In this document: piece by piece, positions 8,084 to 18,047 of the stretch
Layout of the letters: every line of letters starts with the position of its first letter
Position numbering within the stretch: position 1 is the first letter of the stretch
Source of the DNA: Pseudomonas matsuisoli
GTDB taxonomy: Bacteria; Pseudomonadota; Gammaproteobacteria; Pseudomonadales; Pseudomonadaceae
Assembly: GCF_014647635.1 (NCBI RefSeq)
Contig: NZ_BMPO01000009.1
Location: 1-64,000 of the forward strand
Direction: 5' to 3'
Length of the DNA: 64,000 bases
Made by a program: the position numbers and the translations under genes
The notes under the pieces: generated by a model
Seen by the model: the letters and a program-made list of their open reading frames with translations, nothing else
The model's database searches: none
Told to the model about the DNA's origin: nothing

Positions 8084-9547
8084 ATGCAGGATCTATCCTT
8101 GAGGTACAAATTCTGGGCGGTGAACGCGGTTGCGTTCATCACAACATTGCTTCTGGTGGTCAGCGCCCTGATTCATGAACAGCAGGGGCGATCGGATACC
8201 GCCCGGGACATCGCGATTGCTGATGCGCAGATGTTGTCGAGCTGGCCTGCGGACATGCCGCTTCCTTCAAGCAGCCGGCTGATCGACTTGTCGCACGCGG
8301 ATGCAATACCGAAAGAGGCGCTCGCCAAACTTGCTACAGCGCGGGGCTGGGTTGCGCTTGGGGAGGATTACTTCTGGGGAACGCAACCACTCATGGGGGC
8401 AGCCGTCGCGCAGCTCGCGGACGGTCGTCGGGTCGCCGTGTTAGCGCGGGCTCCGAGCGTCGTTCAATTGTTCCAGCAGCGTGCATTCGACTATGCCCTG
8501 GTCGTGTGCGTCCTTATGGTCGTGCTGCTGGCCGCGTCCCAGCTGCTCATCCGTTTCATCCTGACTCACCTCGACACGCTGAAAAACGTGATGCTGAACG
8601 TAGAACGAACGGGCGATCTGTCGGCGCGCGTACCGCTGAGCAGCGGGGATGAAGTCGGGCAAATGGCCCGGGCGTTCAACGGTTTGCAAGCCGGTTACCA
8701 ACGTATCGTACACACCGTGGCGGAATCCGCAGCGAAGCTGGATCAAAGCGCTGCGCAGCTTGCAGGCAGCATGAAAGACGTACAGCAAGGAATGCTCGGT
8801 CAACAGAGCGAAACGGATCAGGCGGCTACGGCCATTAACGAGATGTCCGCCACCGTGCATGAGATTGCGCGACATGCGGCAGACACACGGGATCAGTCTC
8901 AGTCGGCGGATCAACTTGCCAGCGAAGGTCAGCAAGTCGTCGTGCGCGTTGGCCAGTCGATAAGCGTCCTGTCGCAAGGCGTGCAGCAGACCGCAGAGAT
9001 GATCAGCCGGTTGGCCGAGGACAGCCGTAGCATCAGCAGCGTGGTAGGGGTGATTCATAGCATCGCCGAGCAGACCAACCTACTTGCGCTCAACGCTGCA
9101 ATCGAGGCTGCGCGTGCCGGCGAAATGGGGCGCGGATTCGCGGTTGTCGCTGACGAAGTCAGAAGCCTTGCGAAACGTGTTCAGGAATCGACGGACGAAA
9201 TCACGCGCATGATCGAAGCGCTTCAGGCAGGTACGCGCGACGCAGTGGAGTTCATGCAGGAAAGCTCGCTACGCGCCGATGAATGCGTGCGCCAAGCAAG
9301 CGATGCCAGCACCGCATTGACGAGCATCACTACTGCGGTCGCTCAGATGCGCGACAGCAACATGCAAATCGCCGTAGCGGCTGAACAGCAGACCCAGGTG
9401 GCGGAAGAAATGACCCGCTCGGTGACAGGCATCCGTGACGTAACCGAACGCACCGTGCAACAGACCTTGAATTCGGCCTCTACCAGTAGCGAACTGGCCC
9501 TGCTTGCCGGTGACTTGAATCGTTCTATCGGTCAACTAAAGCTCTAG
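8084..9547 (+). CDS. Methyl-accepting chemotaxis protein
   Basis: The 487-residue receptor has one membrane helix near residues 10-30, a small periplasmic sensor of about 120 residues, and a second helix near 137-158. A HAMP domain follows (to about 215), then the coiled-coil signalling domain. The hairpin tip reads [19 protein letters not shown] and is followed by [17 protein letters not shown], which identifies it. The sensor region is short and matches no ligand family I know. The C-terminus lacks the NWETF-type CheR tether. It would couple an unknown ligand to CheA/CheW at the inner membrane. Confidence 0.93.
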   Translation: MQDLSLRYKFWAVNAVAFITTLLLVVSALIHEQQGRSDTARDIAIADAQMLSSWPADMPLPSSSRLIDLSHADAIPKEALAKLATARGWVALGEDYFWGTQPLMGAAVAQLADGRRVAVLARAPSVVQLFQQRAFDYALVVCVLMVVLLAASQLLIRFILTHLDTLKNVMLNVERTGDLSARVPLSSGDEVGQMARAFNGLQAGYQRIVHTVAESAAKLDQSAAQLAGSMKDVQQGMLGQQSETDQAATAINEMSATVHEIARHAADTRDQSQSADQLASEGQQVVVRVGQSISVLSQGVQQTAEMISRLAEDSRSISSVVGVIHSIAEQTNLLALNAAIEAARAGEMGRGFAVVADEVRSLAKRVQESTDEITRMIEALQAGTRDAVEFMQESSLRADECVRQASDASTALTSITTAVAQMRDSNMQIAVAAEQQTQVAEEMTRSVTGIRDVTERTVQQTLNSASTSSELALLAGDLNRSIGQLKL

Positions 9548-9625
9548 ATCACACATCGATCCAGGAAGCGCTTCGGCATTACACGCTGCCAGCTGAAGCG
9601 CTTCGTCCAGCATCTATACAACGCA

Positions 9626-11623
9626 TTACCTTGTTGCGCCTTTACCCAACGATCGCCGTAATGCACGCAACGCGTCCGACAAAGGCTGCGTATGTGCGTC
9701 GTCCGTCTCATAACACTGCTGCTCGTACGCACGGGAAAAGCCCCTTATTTCATTGGCTGCCGCCGGCAACGCTTGAGCCGCACGCGCCGCATACGTACGC
9801 GGGCCTTCCGCGGGAAGGCGCTGGACGCCCTCTTTCTGCAGCAAACGCTCGAATTGTGAAAACGCGCGGTCCAACGGTGCCAGCCGTCGACGCCACGGCT
9901 TGATGATCCAAATGGCCAAGGCCCCGAGAACGACCAAACCGCCCAACAATACAATGCCAATCAACGTCGTCTTGTCGCTGTGGCCCATGATGCGCTGCAG
10001 GAAGCTGCCCTGCTGCTCTGCTTGGTAATCCAGGACCCAGCGCTGCCAACCGTAGTTGAGTTCGTCCCACTGCAGACGCAGCGTATTGATCCAGCCCAGA
10101 TGCCGGTACCGTAGCGGTGAGAACGGATCGCCCTCCAGAAAACTTTGTTCACCGGAAACAGCTTCCTCCAGCCCACGCTCGATTCGATCCGGCGCGACCT
10201 GGAACGTCGGATCAGCCCTGACCCATCCAGCCCCTTCGATCCAGTACTCGACCCAGGCATGAGCGTCGAACTGACGTACCTGCAAGTAATTGCCCGCCGT
10301 GTTCAGCTCGCCGCCCTGGTAGCCCGTCACAACGCGCGCCGGTATGTTTGCGGCGCGGAGCACGAACGTCATCGCCCCGGCGTAGTGTTCGCAGAATCCT
10401 CGGCGGGTATCGAACAGAAACGCGTCGATAGCATCGCCCTCGAGCGTCGGTGGTCGCAACGTGTATACATAGGGTTGCTCTCGAAACTGGCGCAGTACCG
10501 CTTCGGCCAAGGCACGGTCATCCGAGTATTGCCGGCGGAGTTCTTGAGCCCATCCCCGTGCCCGCGGCTCCCCTGTCGCGGGTAATTGAAGCGCTCGACG
10601 AACGGCTGCGCTGGGCGACTCAGGCTCCAAACGAGCGTCGATCCAGGACGTCGCGCGGTAGAAAAAGGTGCGCTCTACCGGCCGTGTCCGCTCGAGGCGA
10701 AAATCGCTTTTGCGGCGTATGGCATCGTCGTCGGATTGCGCCACGTCGAGCGCGAACAACCAGGGCTTGGCGCTGCGTTCCATGATCACGCTGTAGCGCA
10801 CAGGGTCGCCTACCGCCTGCCAATCCGGCGATGCTGCGGCAAACCCCTGAGGCGTCTGCGTCCATCGACGCCCATCGAAACGGTCGAAGGTCAATGCACG
10901 CCAATACAACTGATTTCGCGCTGGGACGGGATCGTCGAAGCTGGCGCGAAACGCCAATCCGCCCGAGCGGCTCAACTCAGCGATCTCGCCAGGTGCCATG
11001 CTGTCCGAAAGCCCGGTGACGCCTCGCTCACTGGGTTGCGGCAGTGACCAGAGCGGCCCAAGACGCGGGAAGAACAAGAACAGGACGAGCATGAGCGGAA
11101 CGGCCTGCAGCATCAGGGTCATGGCAAGCTTCAGCGTCGACCAAGGTCGCACAACGACACCGCTATGCTGTAGGCCAACGAGCGCGGAAAGCAGCCCAGC
11201 CACGGGTAGCAGGCTGAACGCCGCCGTTAGAATCTCGCTGTCGAACAGGTAGCGCGTCAATACCGTGAAGAATCCAAGGTAAATCAGTACCAAGGCATCG
11301 CGGCGTGTGCGCACCTCGACAAGCTTCAGAATGAATGCCGCGACGAGAAGTACCACCGCCGCATCGAGCCCCACCAGCCCGCCTCGGGATAGATAAACAC
11401 CGGCGATCGTACCCACCATCAGCGCCGCTTTCACAAGTGCACTGGGGAATCGGGCACGCATTCGGTACACCTGAATACGCCAATACGCACAGGCAATCCA
11501 AAGTGCGGATATCCAGAGCGGCAGATGTCCCAGGTGCGGAAGAATGACGAGAAACTGCGCAACGAGCAGCCAAGTCAGGCTGGCGCGCGGGATCGCCTGT
11601 TCCATCGCGGGCTTCTTGCTCAT
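9626..11623 (-). CDS. tgpA: TgpA-type membrane transglutaminase-like protein
   Basis: The 665-residue protein starts at the ATG at 11623, which overlaps the upstream DUF58 stop (ATGA). It has five to six N-terminal helices (DUF3488), then a periplasmic transglutaminase-like core with an apparently intact triad: Cys in GFCEHYAGAMTF, His in DAHAWVEYW, Asp in RADPTFQ. A further helix near residue 565 and a C-terminal cytoplasmic DUF4129-like tail follow. In P. aeruginosa the homologue TgpA is reported as important for viability. It is the last gene of a MoxR/DUF58/TgpA operon; the substrate is not established. Confidence 0.92.
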   Translation of the reverse strand: MSKKPAMEQAIPRASLTWLLVAQFLVILPHLGHLPLWISALWIACAYWRIQVYRMRARFPSALVKAALMVGTIAGVYLSRGGLVGLDAAVVLLVAAFILKLVEVRTRRDALVLIYLGFFTVLTRYLFDSEILTAAFSLLPVAGLLSALVGLQHSGVVVRPWSTLKLAMTLMLQAVPLMLVLFLFFPRLGPLWSLPQPSERGVTGLSDSMAPGEIAELSRSGGLAFRASFDDPVPARNQLYWRALTFDRFDGRRWTQTPQGFAAASPDWQAVGDPVRYSVIMERSAKPWLFALDVAQSDDDAIRRKSDFRLERTRPVERTFFYRATSWIDARLEPESPSAAVRRALQLPATGEPRARGWAQELRRQYSDDRALAEAVLRQFREQPYVYTLRPPTLEGDAIDAFLFDTRRGFCEHYAGAMTFVLRAANIPARVVTGYQGGELNTAGNYLQVRQFDAHAWVEYWIEGAGWVRADPTFQVAPDRIERGLEEAVSGEQSFLEGDPFSPLRYRHLGWINTLRLQWDELNYGWQRWVLDYQAEQQGSFLQRIMGHSDKTTLIGIVLLGGLVVLGALAIWIIKPWRRRLAPLDRAFSQFERLLQKEGVQRLPAEGPRTYAARAAQALPAAANEIRGFSRAYEQQCYETDDAHTQPLSDALRALRRSLGKGATR

Positions 11624-12603
11624 GCCTGCACTCCATGCAGCGCCAGCACGCGCAGGCAACGGTCTCGGTGCGCATCACCGACGTCTGCAGCAATGTATTC
11701 GCCCGGCAAACGCAGCGCGAACGTCTGTTGGCGGCCGGAGAGCTCGAGAACCCAGTAACAGAGCAAGGACAGACGCGGTTCAATCGCGCCGGCCAATGCA
11801 TCGAAATCGAGTATGACGTCCTGCCCGCCTGCCGCGGCGAAGTCTTTCACCAGCAAACCCTGCCCGCGCGAATAGGCTTTCCAATGAAGCCGGCGCTTGG
11901 AGTCCCCCGGCTGATAGCGGCGAAGGCCTTGGAAATCATCGACCCCCATGCTGAGCACCGGCGACTGAGCGCCGGCCTCTTTCTCGCTTCCCGTGTGGAC
12001 ATCCAGTGGCAGATCGCCCTCCACTGGCCGCGGGTAAACGAGCGTTGCCAAATCCAGATCGACCCAGCTCCAGGCTTTGATCAACCCTAGGGGAAAGCGG
12101 CTTTCGACCCTGAGCCGGCCAGGCCTGAAACGGCCGCGCGTTAACGCTTCGCGGCTTAGATCGGCAGGCACCAATGCGTCATGCTCAACATCCACGGTGT
12201 GTGACGATGCTGGAGCCGTCTGCGTAGGGGCTGCCTGCCAGCCGGTAACGATTGCGCGCCGAGCACGCCCCGCCCCGTCGAGGTGTATTCGAAACGATGC
12301 AACATCACCGGCGAACACCGGAGGTGAGTTCGCCGCGCTGAGCACCAGGCCCACCATATTTCGATAGGTGTGCAGGACAGAGATGAACAGCACGGCCGCG
12401 AGCAGGAACGTAAGCCCATACGCAAGACTGTTTTGATAGTTGATGGCGGCCAGCAGCATGACCACGAGCACGCAACCGAACGCCACCCCCTCGAGGGTCG
12501 GCAGTATGTAGATGCGTTGCTGAGTCAGGCGCGTAGGATTCTCGGGCCGAATGCGACTGGCGAGCCAGCGGTCCCAACGGCTGCTTCGACCAGGCGTGGC
12601 CAT
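11620..12603 (-). CDS. DUF58 domain protein of the MoxR operon
   Basis: The 327-residue protein has two adjacent N-terminal membrane helices (about 35-80) and a cytoplasmic DUF58 domain with the family hallmark DFQGLRRYQPGDSKRRLHWK region near residues 225-245. The ATG at 12603 shares one base with the MoxR stop (TGATG), and its own stop overlaps the tgpA start, so the three genes are translationally coupled. DUF58 proteins often resemble von Willebrand A-type folds and partner with MoxR ATPases. The precise role is unknown. Confidence 0.88.
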   Translation of the reverse strand: MATPGRSSRWDRWLASRIRPENPTRLTQQRIYILPTLEGVAFGCVLVVMLLAAINYQNSLAYGLTFLLAAVLFISVLHTYRNMVGLVLSAANSPPVFAGDVASFRIHLDGAGRARRAIVTGWQAAPTQTAPASSHTVDVEHDALVPADLSREALTRGRFRPGRLRVESRFPLGLIKAWSWVDLDLATLVYPRPVEGDLPLDVHTGSEKEAGAQSPVLSMGVDDFQGLRRYQPGDSKRRLHWKAYSRGQGLLVKDFAAAGGQDVILDFDALAGAIEPRLSLLCYWVLELSGRQQTFALRLPGEYIAADVGDAHRDRCLRVLALHGVQA

Positions 12604-13523
12604 CAAATGGCGGGAACTTCGGTCAACAACCAGCGAACCAGTGCACCGCTGCCGTTCCCGGCGCCCTGATCCGTTCGCTCGCGCAGCCGATGTGCGACTA
12701 CTGCCGGCAGCACCGCCTGGACATCTTCGGGTATCACGTAATCCCTCCCCTCAAGCAACGCCCAAGCGCGTGACGCGCCCAGTAGCGCGAGGCTTGCCCG
12801 CGGCGATAGCCCTAATGCGAACTGGGGTTGCGTACGGGTGGCCTCTACGAGTCGCAAGACATAGTCCACCAACGCATCGCTGACGCGCACGTGCGCAACC
12901 TGGTCTTGGAGCAGCGAAAGTGCTTCGCGATCCAGCACCGTGCTCATACGCGGAAGGATGTCTCGGCGTGACTCGCCCAGCAGAAGAGCGCGCTCTGCCG
13001 CCTTCGCTGGATAGCCCAACGAGAGGCGCATCAGGAAGCGATCCAGTTGCGAATCGGGAAGAATGAATGTGCCGCCGGATGAGATCGGGTTTTGCGTGGC
13101 AATGACGAAGAAAGGATCGGGCAATGGCCGCGTCGCACCTTCGATGGTGACCTGCCCCTCCTCCATCGCCTCGAGCAACGCACTCTGGCTCTTCGGCGTT
13201 GCCCGGTTAATTTCATCGGCCAACACGAGCTCAGAAAATATGGGGCCTGGGTGAAAAACGAACTGCCCTGAGTTCTTATCAAAAACCGAGGTTCCGAGGA
13301 TATCCCCGGGCAACAAATCCGATGTGAATTGGATGCGCTGGAATCCCAACCCGAGGACTTTGGCCAAGGCATGGCTGAGCGTTGTCTTGCCCATACCGGG
13401 TAAGTCCTCGATCAGCAAATGCCCTTTGGCCAGTACGCACGTCAATGCCAGCCGGACCTGCTGATCCTTGCCCAGCAGCACATCGTTGACCGCCTGTAGG
13501 CAGTCGCTCAGCTTGGTCCTCAT
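12603..13523 (-). CDS. MoxR-family AAA+ ATPase
   Basis: This 306-residue MoxR ATPase has Walker A DLPGMGKTTL near residue 40, Walker B LVLADEINRATPKSQSAL near 105, sensor 1 in VIATQNP near 145, and a C-terminal helical lid with the GLSPRA arginine-finger segment. MoxR proteins act as chaperone-like ATPases that mature or insert metal cofactors in partner proteins. It is the first gene of the operon with DUF58 and tgpA, suggesting the partner is the membrane transglutaminase complex (inference). AAGGAA lies upstream of the ATG. Confidence 0.93.
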   Translation of the reverse strand: MRTKLSDCLQAVNDVLLGKDQQVRLALTCVLAKGHLLIEDLPGMGKTTLSHALAKVLGLGFQRIQFTSDLLPGDILGTSVFDKNSGQFVFHPGPIFSELVLADEINRATPKSQSALLEAMEEGQVTIEGATRPLPDPFFVIATQNPISSGGTFILPDSQLDRFLMRLSLGYPAKAAERALLLGESRRDILPRMSTVLDREALSLLQDQVAHVRVSDALVDYVLRLVEATRTQPQFALGLSPRASLALLGASRAWALLEGRDYVIPEDVQAVLPAVVAHRLRERTDQGAGNGSGALVRWLLTEVPAI

Positions 13524-13625
13524 CCAACGTTCCTTATTGCCGGAGACCCGGATGCTAAAGCCGTTCTATTAAAGGAAAAAGCATCGGAAATCTTTCGAGA
13601 TCATTGAGTGGCGGCGCAGGTCGCA

Positions 13626-13901
13626 TCAGCGACCCGCACGAGACTCGCGTAGATAAAAGTGAGCACGTTCCGCTTTGTTCACGCACCCATCGAATGCCTC
13701 GAACTGCTGCTGCGTTTTCGCTGCGCTAAGCAAGGTGATCGCCTTCGAGTAGCTAACCGTCCCGGCAAAACCCTCTGCTTCCGCCAGGCTTTGCTCTTTC
13801 CATCCCGTTTCGAGCATCGACGCGCACCGATCGCGATACGCCGTTTTTCCCGCACAACCGGTGACGAGAACCGCTGCTACCAATACATAAACTACCTTCA
13901 T
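13626..13901 (-). CDS. Small lipoprotein, hypothetical
   Basis: The 91-residue protein starts at the ATG at 13901 with GGAGGG eight bases upstream; the longer reading from 13928 has no such site. Residues 1-17 form a lipoprotein signal peptide with lipobox LVTGC. The mature part has further cysteines near residues 27 and 74 that could form a disulfide, and is mostly helical. No family is recognised. It stands between the MoxR operon and the DUF4892 gene, on the same strand as both. Confidence 0.7.
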   Translation of the reverse strand: MKVVYVLVAAVLVTGCAGKTAYRDRCASMLETGWKEQSLAEAEGFAGTVSYSKAITLLSAAKTQQQFEAFDGCVNKAERAHFYLRESRAGR

Positions 13902-13978
13902 CACGCATCCCTCCAAGGTCTTGATCACTACCTCATTGGACTTTCGACGCGGAGCCGAGTTGCCGCACGGCAGGTGTG

Positions 13979-14788
13979 TCAGCGGATGACTTTGATTTCC
14001 AACGCCATTTCCGAGCGAAGCGCGTCGTCGACTTCGATGCGATTCTGGCGAATGTTCTGCTCGATCAACACCTCACGCCAACGTATTGCGTCTCGACCGT
14101 CAAGTGCGATTCGCAACGTACTGTCCATGCGTAGCGTCCTCGTCAGCAGCGCCTGCCAGTCTGGATCCTCCACCGAGATGTCAGGTATCACCAGCTCGCC
14201 ATCGTGGCGCAGTTGCCGCAGCAGTGTCGATGAGGTCGGCCGTATCAAGCCGAGGGCTTCGTCCGGCGTGAACTGATCCACTTGCAGATAGGCACGTCGG
14301 TTGCCTCGGGTAATTGCGTAGAGCGCGAACAGCGTGTCGGCATCGCCTTGCGTAAAGCGCATCAAGGCATACGACTGCCCCTCATCAGGCCCATAAAGCG
14401 ACGCGCGGCCAAAAACCGCGTTTGCCCACAAACTACTGGAGCCGCAATCGCGCGCCACACACCAGTACAACAGATGAGCCCCTTGATCGAGCAAGGCGTT
14501 ACGGGTCGCTTCGAAAGCATCGGTTGCCTGATACTCCGAAGGAATCTGATAGGTAAGGCTCCGTAGCGCTCCATGCGCCAGGACTTCACCCTCAAAACGC
14601 AGATCGCCGCCGATGCGTCGTATCGCACCAAGCGGATAACGCCGTTCCTCGCTTTCGGCATTGCGGAAATCGACGATTTCGGCGTTATGAAAGCGCGGTA
14701 CGAGTTCCAGGTCAGCGCTGCCCGGTTTATCTGCTGCAAACGTCGTAAGACTTGCCAACAGCAATGGCAATGCCATCAACGATCGCAT
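13979..14788 (-). CDS. DUF4892-family periplasmic protein
   Basis: The 269-residue protein starts at the ATG at 14788, with GGAG nine bases before it; the 53-codon upstream extension is not needed. A cleavable signal peptide (MRSLMALPLLLASLTTFA) covers residues 1-18. The body resembles the DUF4892 proteins of pseudomonads, with a conserved segment of the form YQATDAFEATRNAL, a Cys pair in WCVARDCGSS that could form a disulfide, and WANAVFG. It is probably periplasmic. No function is established for the family; the family call is from memory of its conserved segments. Confidence 0.75.
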   Translation of the reverse strand: MRSLMALPLLLASLTTFAADKPGSADLELVPRFHNAEIVDFRNAESEERRYPLGAIRRIGGDLRFEGEVLAHGALRSLTYQIPSEYQATDAFEATRNALLDQGAHLLYWCVARDCGSSSLWANAVFGRASLYGPDEGQSYALMRFTQGDADTLFALYAITRGNRRAYLQVDQFTPDEALGLIRPTSSTLLRQLRHDGELVIPDISVEDPDWQALLTRTLRMDSTLRIALDGRDAIRWREVLIEQNIRQNRIEVDDALRSEMALEIKVIR

Positions 14789-14943
14789 GGGCGTACTCCA
14801 AGAAAAGCTGAATCGCACGTGAGCGGGTTTTCTCCAGCACAAGCAAAACCCAAACGCCGTATCGGCAGCATGGTGCAATCGGCACCGGACATATCGATCT
14901 CCCTTATGACTAGGGGCAAGAGTCGGCAGCCCTGCCAAGCAAG

Positions 14944-15804
14944 TCAAGGATTCGAAAAAAGTCCTTTGAAACAGTGTGCTACCGCACTGGCACCAGCTTC
15001 GTCATCCAAATGTAGATGATGGCCTCCTGGCGCTCGCGCTACATGCAGGGGTAGCGTCTGGCACAATGCTTCCAGCTCATCGTGATCTTGGCGTATGCCA
15101 TCATCCGCGAGCACCAGTACGCCGGGACGTTGGATACTGCGCGCAAACGCGAGGCTTTGTTCGAGCGTCATCAATACCCCGGTCGGTACGGTAAGCGCGA
15201 CATCGCTGCGCCAGGTAAAGCCATCAGCCACAGGCATCAATCCCCGCTGCACGAGAATCTCGGCTGCCTCTCGGCTGACCGGACGCATGCCATTCATTCT
15301 GGCGAGCACGGCACTCTCGGTGTCGGCGTAGACGGGCTTGCGCCGGGTAGCGCTGGACAGCCGGCGTGTCAGCGCTTTGCGCAAACGCGCAGGTCCATCC
15401 TCGGGCTCCCCCACCAGGGGTAGTCCGCCATCCACCAACGCCAACCGCTCGACCCGCTCGGGAAACGAAGATGTCAACAATACTGAGACAATCGCACCCA
15501 ACGAGTGCCCCAGCAGCGAAAAACGCTCCCAACCGAGCACTGCGGCGGCGTCGAGCGTATCCTGAACGTAATCGATCAAGTGATAGCCGCAGCCCTTGGG
15601 ACGGTGTCCGGAAAGGCCGTGTCCCGCAAGATCGAGCGCAACGATGCGCAATCCCGGTAGCTTGGGTATCAGACGGGTAAACGTCGCAGCGTTATCCAGC
15701 CAACCGTGTAATGCCAAGACTTTTGGCGCATCTTTCGGGCCATAGGCAAGCCCAGCGAGCTCGATATGCGGAAGTTGCAGCGTTATCGGTTCGGGAGACC
15801 CCAT
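14944..15804 (-). CDS. Alpha/beta hydrolase
   Basis: The 286-residue protein is a cytoplasmic alpha/beta-fold hydrolase. The oxyanion region is LHGWLDNAATF, the nucleophile elbow is GHSLGA (Ser about residue 104), a second motif is DLAGHGLSGHRP, and the catalytic His is in PGGHHLHLD near the C-terminus. The ATG at 15804 has GAGG at good spacing; the GTG at 15828 does not. Substrate is unknown; proteins of this type include esterases and lipases. It lies between the DUF4892 gene and sixA on the same strand. Confidence 0.85.
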   Translation of the reverse strand: MGSPEPITLQLPHIELAGLAYGPKDAPKVLALHGWLDNAATFTRLIPKLPGLRIVALDLAGHGLSGHRPKGCGYHLIDYVQDTLDAAAVLGWERFSLLGHSLGAIVSVLLTSSFPERVERLALVDGGLPLVGEPEDGPARLRKALTRRLSSATRRKPVYADTESAVLARMNGMRPVSREAAEILVQRGLMPVADGFTWRSDVALTVPTGVLMTLEQSLAFARSIQRPGVLVLADDGIRQDHDELEALCQTLPLHVARAPGGHHLHLDDEAGASAVAHCFKGLFSNP

Positions 15805-15874
15805 GTATCGCCTCACGTAATCTGGCACGGCATCGAGCGCCTATTCGCCTGACGCGTTTGCCCTTGAAACCGGA

Positions 15875-16324
15875 TTAATGAATGCCGTTGAGGCGCATTC
15901 CACCGGCCAGGATAGCGTCTCCTTCCAACTCGACCAGTGCCGCCGTCGACAATGCGAACGGACGAGAGGATTCGCCGTGAACCAGTAACGCCGACAAAGC
16001 ACCCAGCAAGGGTTGGTGAGCGACATACAAGACATCGCCGTCGTCTGCAGGCTGCATCTGTGAAAAAGTCGATGTCGGCGATGTGTCCGGCGTGAGCCAG
16101 GCTACTGTTATGAGCTCTGCATCGAAACCCGTGACATGCTTGACGATGTCAGCGGACTCTTGGGCCCTGGCATAGGGGCTCACATAGATTGCGCGTAACG
16201 GCCGCCCCAACAGTTGCCTCGCTGCCGCGTGCACTTCGGCCTGCCCGCTTGGCGTCAAACGTCGGTCCGCATCGCGGCTCGCCTGCGGTTCCGCCTCGCC
16301 GTGGCGCAGCAGCCAAACCCTCAT
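15875..16324 (-). CDS. sixA: Phosphohistidine phosphatase SixA
   Basis: The 149-residue protein belongs to the histidine phosphatase superfamily, SixA branch, which removes phosphate from histidine in Hpt domains or the nitrogen phosphotransferase system. The phosphate-binding RHG motif is at residues 6-8 (LLRHGEAE), a conserved Arg lies in SPYARAQES, and the second His is in VAHQPLLG. The start at 16324 overlaps the stop of the DUF4389 gene (ATGA), so the two are coupled. Its short length (no added domain) fits SixA. Confidence 0.88.
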   Translation of the reverse strand: MRVWLLRHGEAEPQASRDADRRLTPSGQAEVHAAARQLLGRPLRAIYVSPYARAQESADIVKHVTGFDAELITVAWLTPDTSPTSTFSQMQPADDGDVLYVAHQPLLGALSALLVHGESSRPFALSTAALVELEGDAILAGGMRLNGIH

Positions 16325-16635
16325 GGCTGTGGCTTCGTGAGATCGTGAGACACAATCGGCGCGGCATCGTCTACCGGCCAATCAGCGAAAGGCCAAGGCT
16401 TGTCGTCCGTCTGGAAGGTCGCGAAGCGACCAACCTGCGCGAGGAAACGCGACAGATTTCCGCCAAAGGCCTTCAGCGCATCGTTCGGCGCACCACGTAC
16501 GATGCGAATGATCAACTGCGCCAGCGCAATCCCAAGCAACAACAGCTCGGCCAGTTGCCACACGAAAAAATAGATCAGCATCCATACCACGCGCAGCAAT
16601 AAGCTTTCCTGCGCGCATTTATCGCTCTTCGACAT
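16321..16635 (-). CDS. DUF4389 small membrane protein
   Basis: The 104-residue protein has one long or two short hydrophobic segments at residues 13-45, followed by an amphipathic region and a C-terminal cytoplasmic tail ending FADWPVDD, as in DUF4389 proteins. GGAGAAG precedes the ATG at 16635. Its stop overlaps the sixA start, and it lies 60 bases downstream of gpsA on the same strand, so gpsA, this gene and sixA could be one transcript. No function is known for the family. Confidence 0.78.
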   Translation of the reverse strand: MSKSDKCAQESLLLRVVWMLIYFFVWQLAELLLLGIALAQLIIRIVRGAPNDALKAFGGNLSRFLAQVGRFATFQTDDKPWPFADWPVDDAAPIVSHDLTKPQP

Positions 16636-16695
16636 TTGCTTCTCCAGCAGATCGTCAACTATTCAATGGGTGCGGCGACGGCCACACCGGTAAGC

Positions 16696-17706
16696 TCAGG
16701 GTAGGAAGTCCACATCGGTCTTGGGCTCGGCCGCCATCAGGCGTTCGATGACCTGACCAAGCGTGCGCCCTTCGAATATGACCGCATGCAGGCCCGCGAC
16801 CAACGGCATGTAGACCTGCATTTCATCGGCCTTGGCTTTCAATACGCGCAAGGTATTCACGCCTTCGGCAACCTCGCCCAGGCGGCCCACCGCCTCGTCG
16901 AGCGACAGGCCTTCCCCAAGCGCGTAGCCCACTTGATAGTTGCGGCTTTTCGACGACGAGCACGTCACGATCAGATCGCCTACGCCCGCCAGCCCGAGAA
17001 AGGTTGATGGATTGGCGCCCAGGGCGACCGCGAACCGCGTCATTTCCGCAAGCGCCCGGGTGATCAACATGGCGCGGGTGTTTTCCCCCATACCCATGGC
17101 GGACGCCATCCCGGCCATGATCGCGTAGACGTTCTTCAACGCCCCCCCGAGTTCGGCACCAAAGCGGTCATTGCTTGCGTACACGCGAAACGTTCGCCCG
17201 TGCAGTACCGCCTGTACCCGTTCGCACAGCGCGTCGTCAGCACTGGCCACGACGGTCGCCGTGAGTGCTTTCAACGCGATTTCGCGCGCAAGGTTCGGCC
17301 CCGAAATCACACCGATCCGAGCGTCGGGCGCGATTTCTTCGATGATCTGGCTCATCAGCATGAAGGTTTCGGCTTCGATGCCTTTGGTCGTGCTGACAAG
17401 GAACTTGCCTGCAAGCAAATGTGCAACAGGGGCAAGCACTTTGCGCAGCGCGCTCGACGGCAACACAACGAAGATCAGTTCGCTGCTCGCTACGGTGGCT
17501 TCAAGGTCGCAGGTCGCCTCAACGGCGACGTTGACGTCGACATCTTTCAAATAGCGCGGGTTGCGGCGCTGACTTCGTATGGTTTCGGCTTGCGCGGGGT
17601 CCCGCATCCAGAGGCGAACCTGCTGGCCGTTCTCGGCTAGAAGATTGGCAAGGGCGGTTCCGAAGCTGCCGCCGCCGAGCACCGCGATAGGACGTTGTGA
17701 TGTCAT
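16696..17706 (-). CDS. gpsA: Glycerol-3-phosphate dehydrogenase [NAD(P)+]
   Basis: The 336-residue enzyme reduces dihydroxyacetone phosphate to sn-glycerol-3-phosphate for phospholipid synthesis. The Rossmann motif is [12 protein letters not shown] (residues 9-20). Also present are STTKGIE, the GPNLA segment, the catalytic Lys in GALKNVYAI near residue 192, and [14 protein letters not shown]. Length is standard. It is divergent from fabA, so phospholipid backbone and unsaturated fatty acid genes share this 436-base intergenic region. Confidence 0.95.
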   Translation of the reverse strand: MTSQRPIAVLGGGSFGTALANLLAENGQQVRLWMRDPAQAETIRSQRRNPRYLKDVDVNVAVEATCDLEATVASSELIFVVLPSSALRKVLAPVAHLLAGKFLVSTTKGIEAETFMLMSQIIEEIAPDARIGVISGPNLAREIALKALTATVVASADDALCERVQAVLHGRTFRVYASNDRFGAELGGALKNVYAIMAGMASAMGMGENTRAMLITRALAEMTRFAVALGANPSTFLGLAGVGDLIVTCSSSKSRNYQVGYALGEGLSLDEAVGRLGEVAEGVNTLRVLKAKADEMQVYMPLVAGLHAVIFEGRTLGQVIERLMAAEPKTDVDFLP

Positions 17707-18012
17707 GCGTCATCCATTGGCTGTAATCGAGCGTTCCGGGCATTATACGGCCCGCCTGCGTGCTAACCACCCTCAGGCACGCATTGAAATGGAACACGCG
17801 CCGGGCAGATACCGCAGCTGATTCGTATTCGATACAACGAAAAGTGCCAGTTAAGCCCCGTTTGCGGCTATCCTGACGCCTTTTTTCGCGCCCTCACCGC
17901 TCGAAAGAGACGAACATGGGTGATGGGGGTTGGAAATAAGCGTCGGGATGTCCATCATTCCGCGCCACTGAAAGCGTCGCCTCACGTCCTTGCGAAAGGC
18001 GGAGAGGTGCTG

Positions 18013-18033
18013 CAGCGAGGTAAATCCTCGCTG
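18013..18033. promoter_or_regulatory. Perfect stem-loop in the fabA leader or promoter
   Basis: CAGCGAGG at 18013-18020 and CCTCGCTG at 18026-18033 form an eight-base-pair GC-rich stem with a five-base loop. There is no following T-run, so it is unlikely to be an ordinary terminator. It sits about 110 bases before the fabA start and abuts the CRP/Vfr-like site. Confidence 0.45.
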
Positions 18034-18047
18034 TGACTTAAATCACT
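18032..18047. promoter_or_regulatory. CRP/Vfr-like palindrome upstream of fabAB
   Basis: TGTGACTTAAATCACT matches the CRP/Vfr layout TGTGA-N6-TCACA at nine of ten fixed positions. It lies about 95 bases upstream of the fabA start codon. Binding is inferred from the match alone. Confidence 0.4.
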
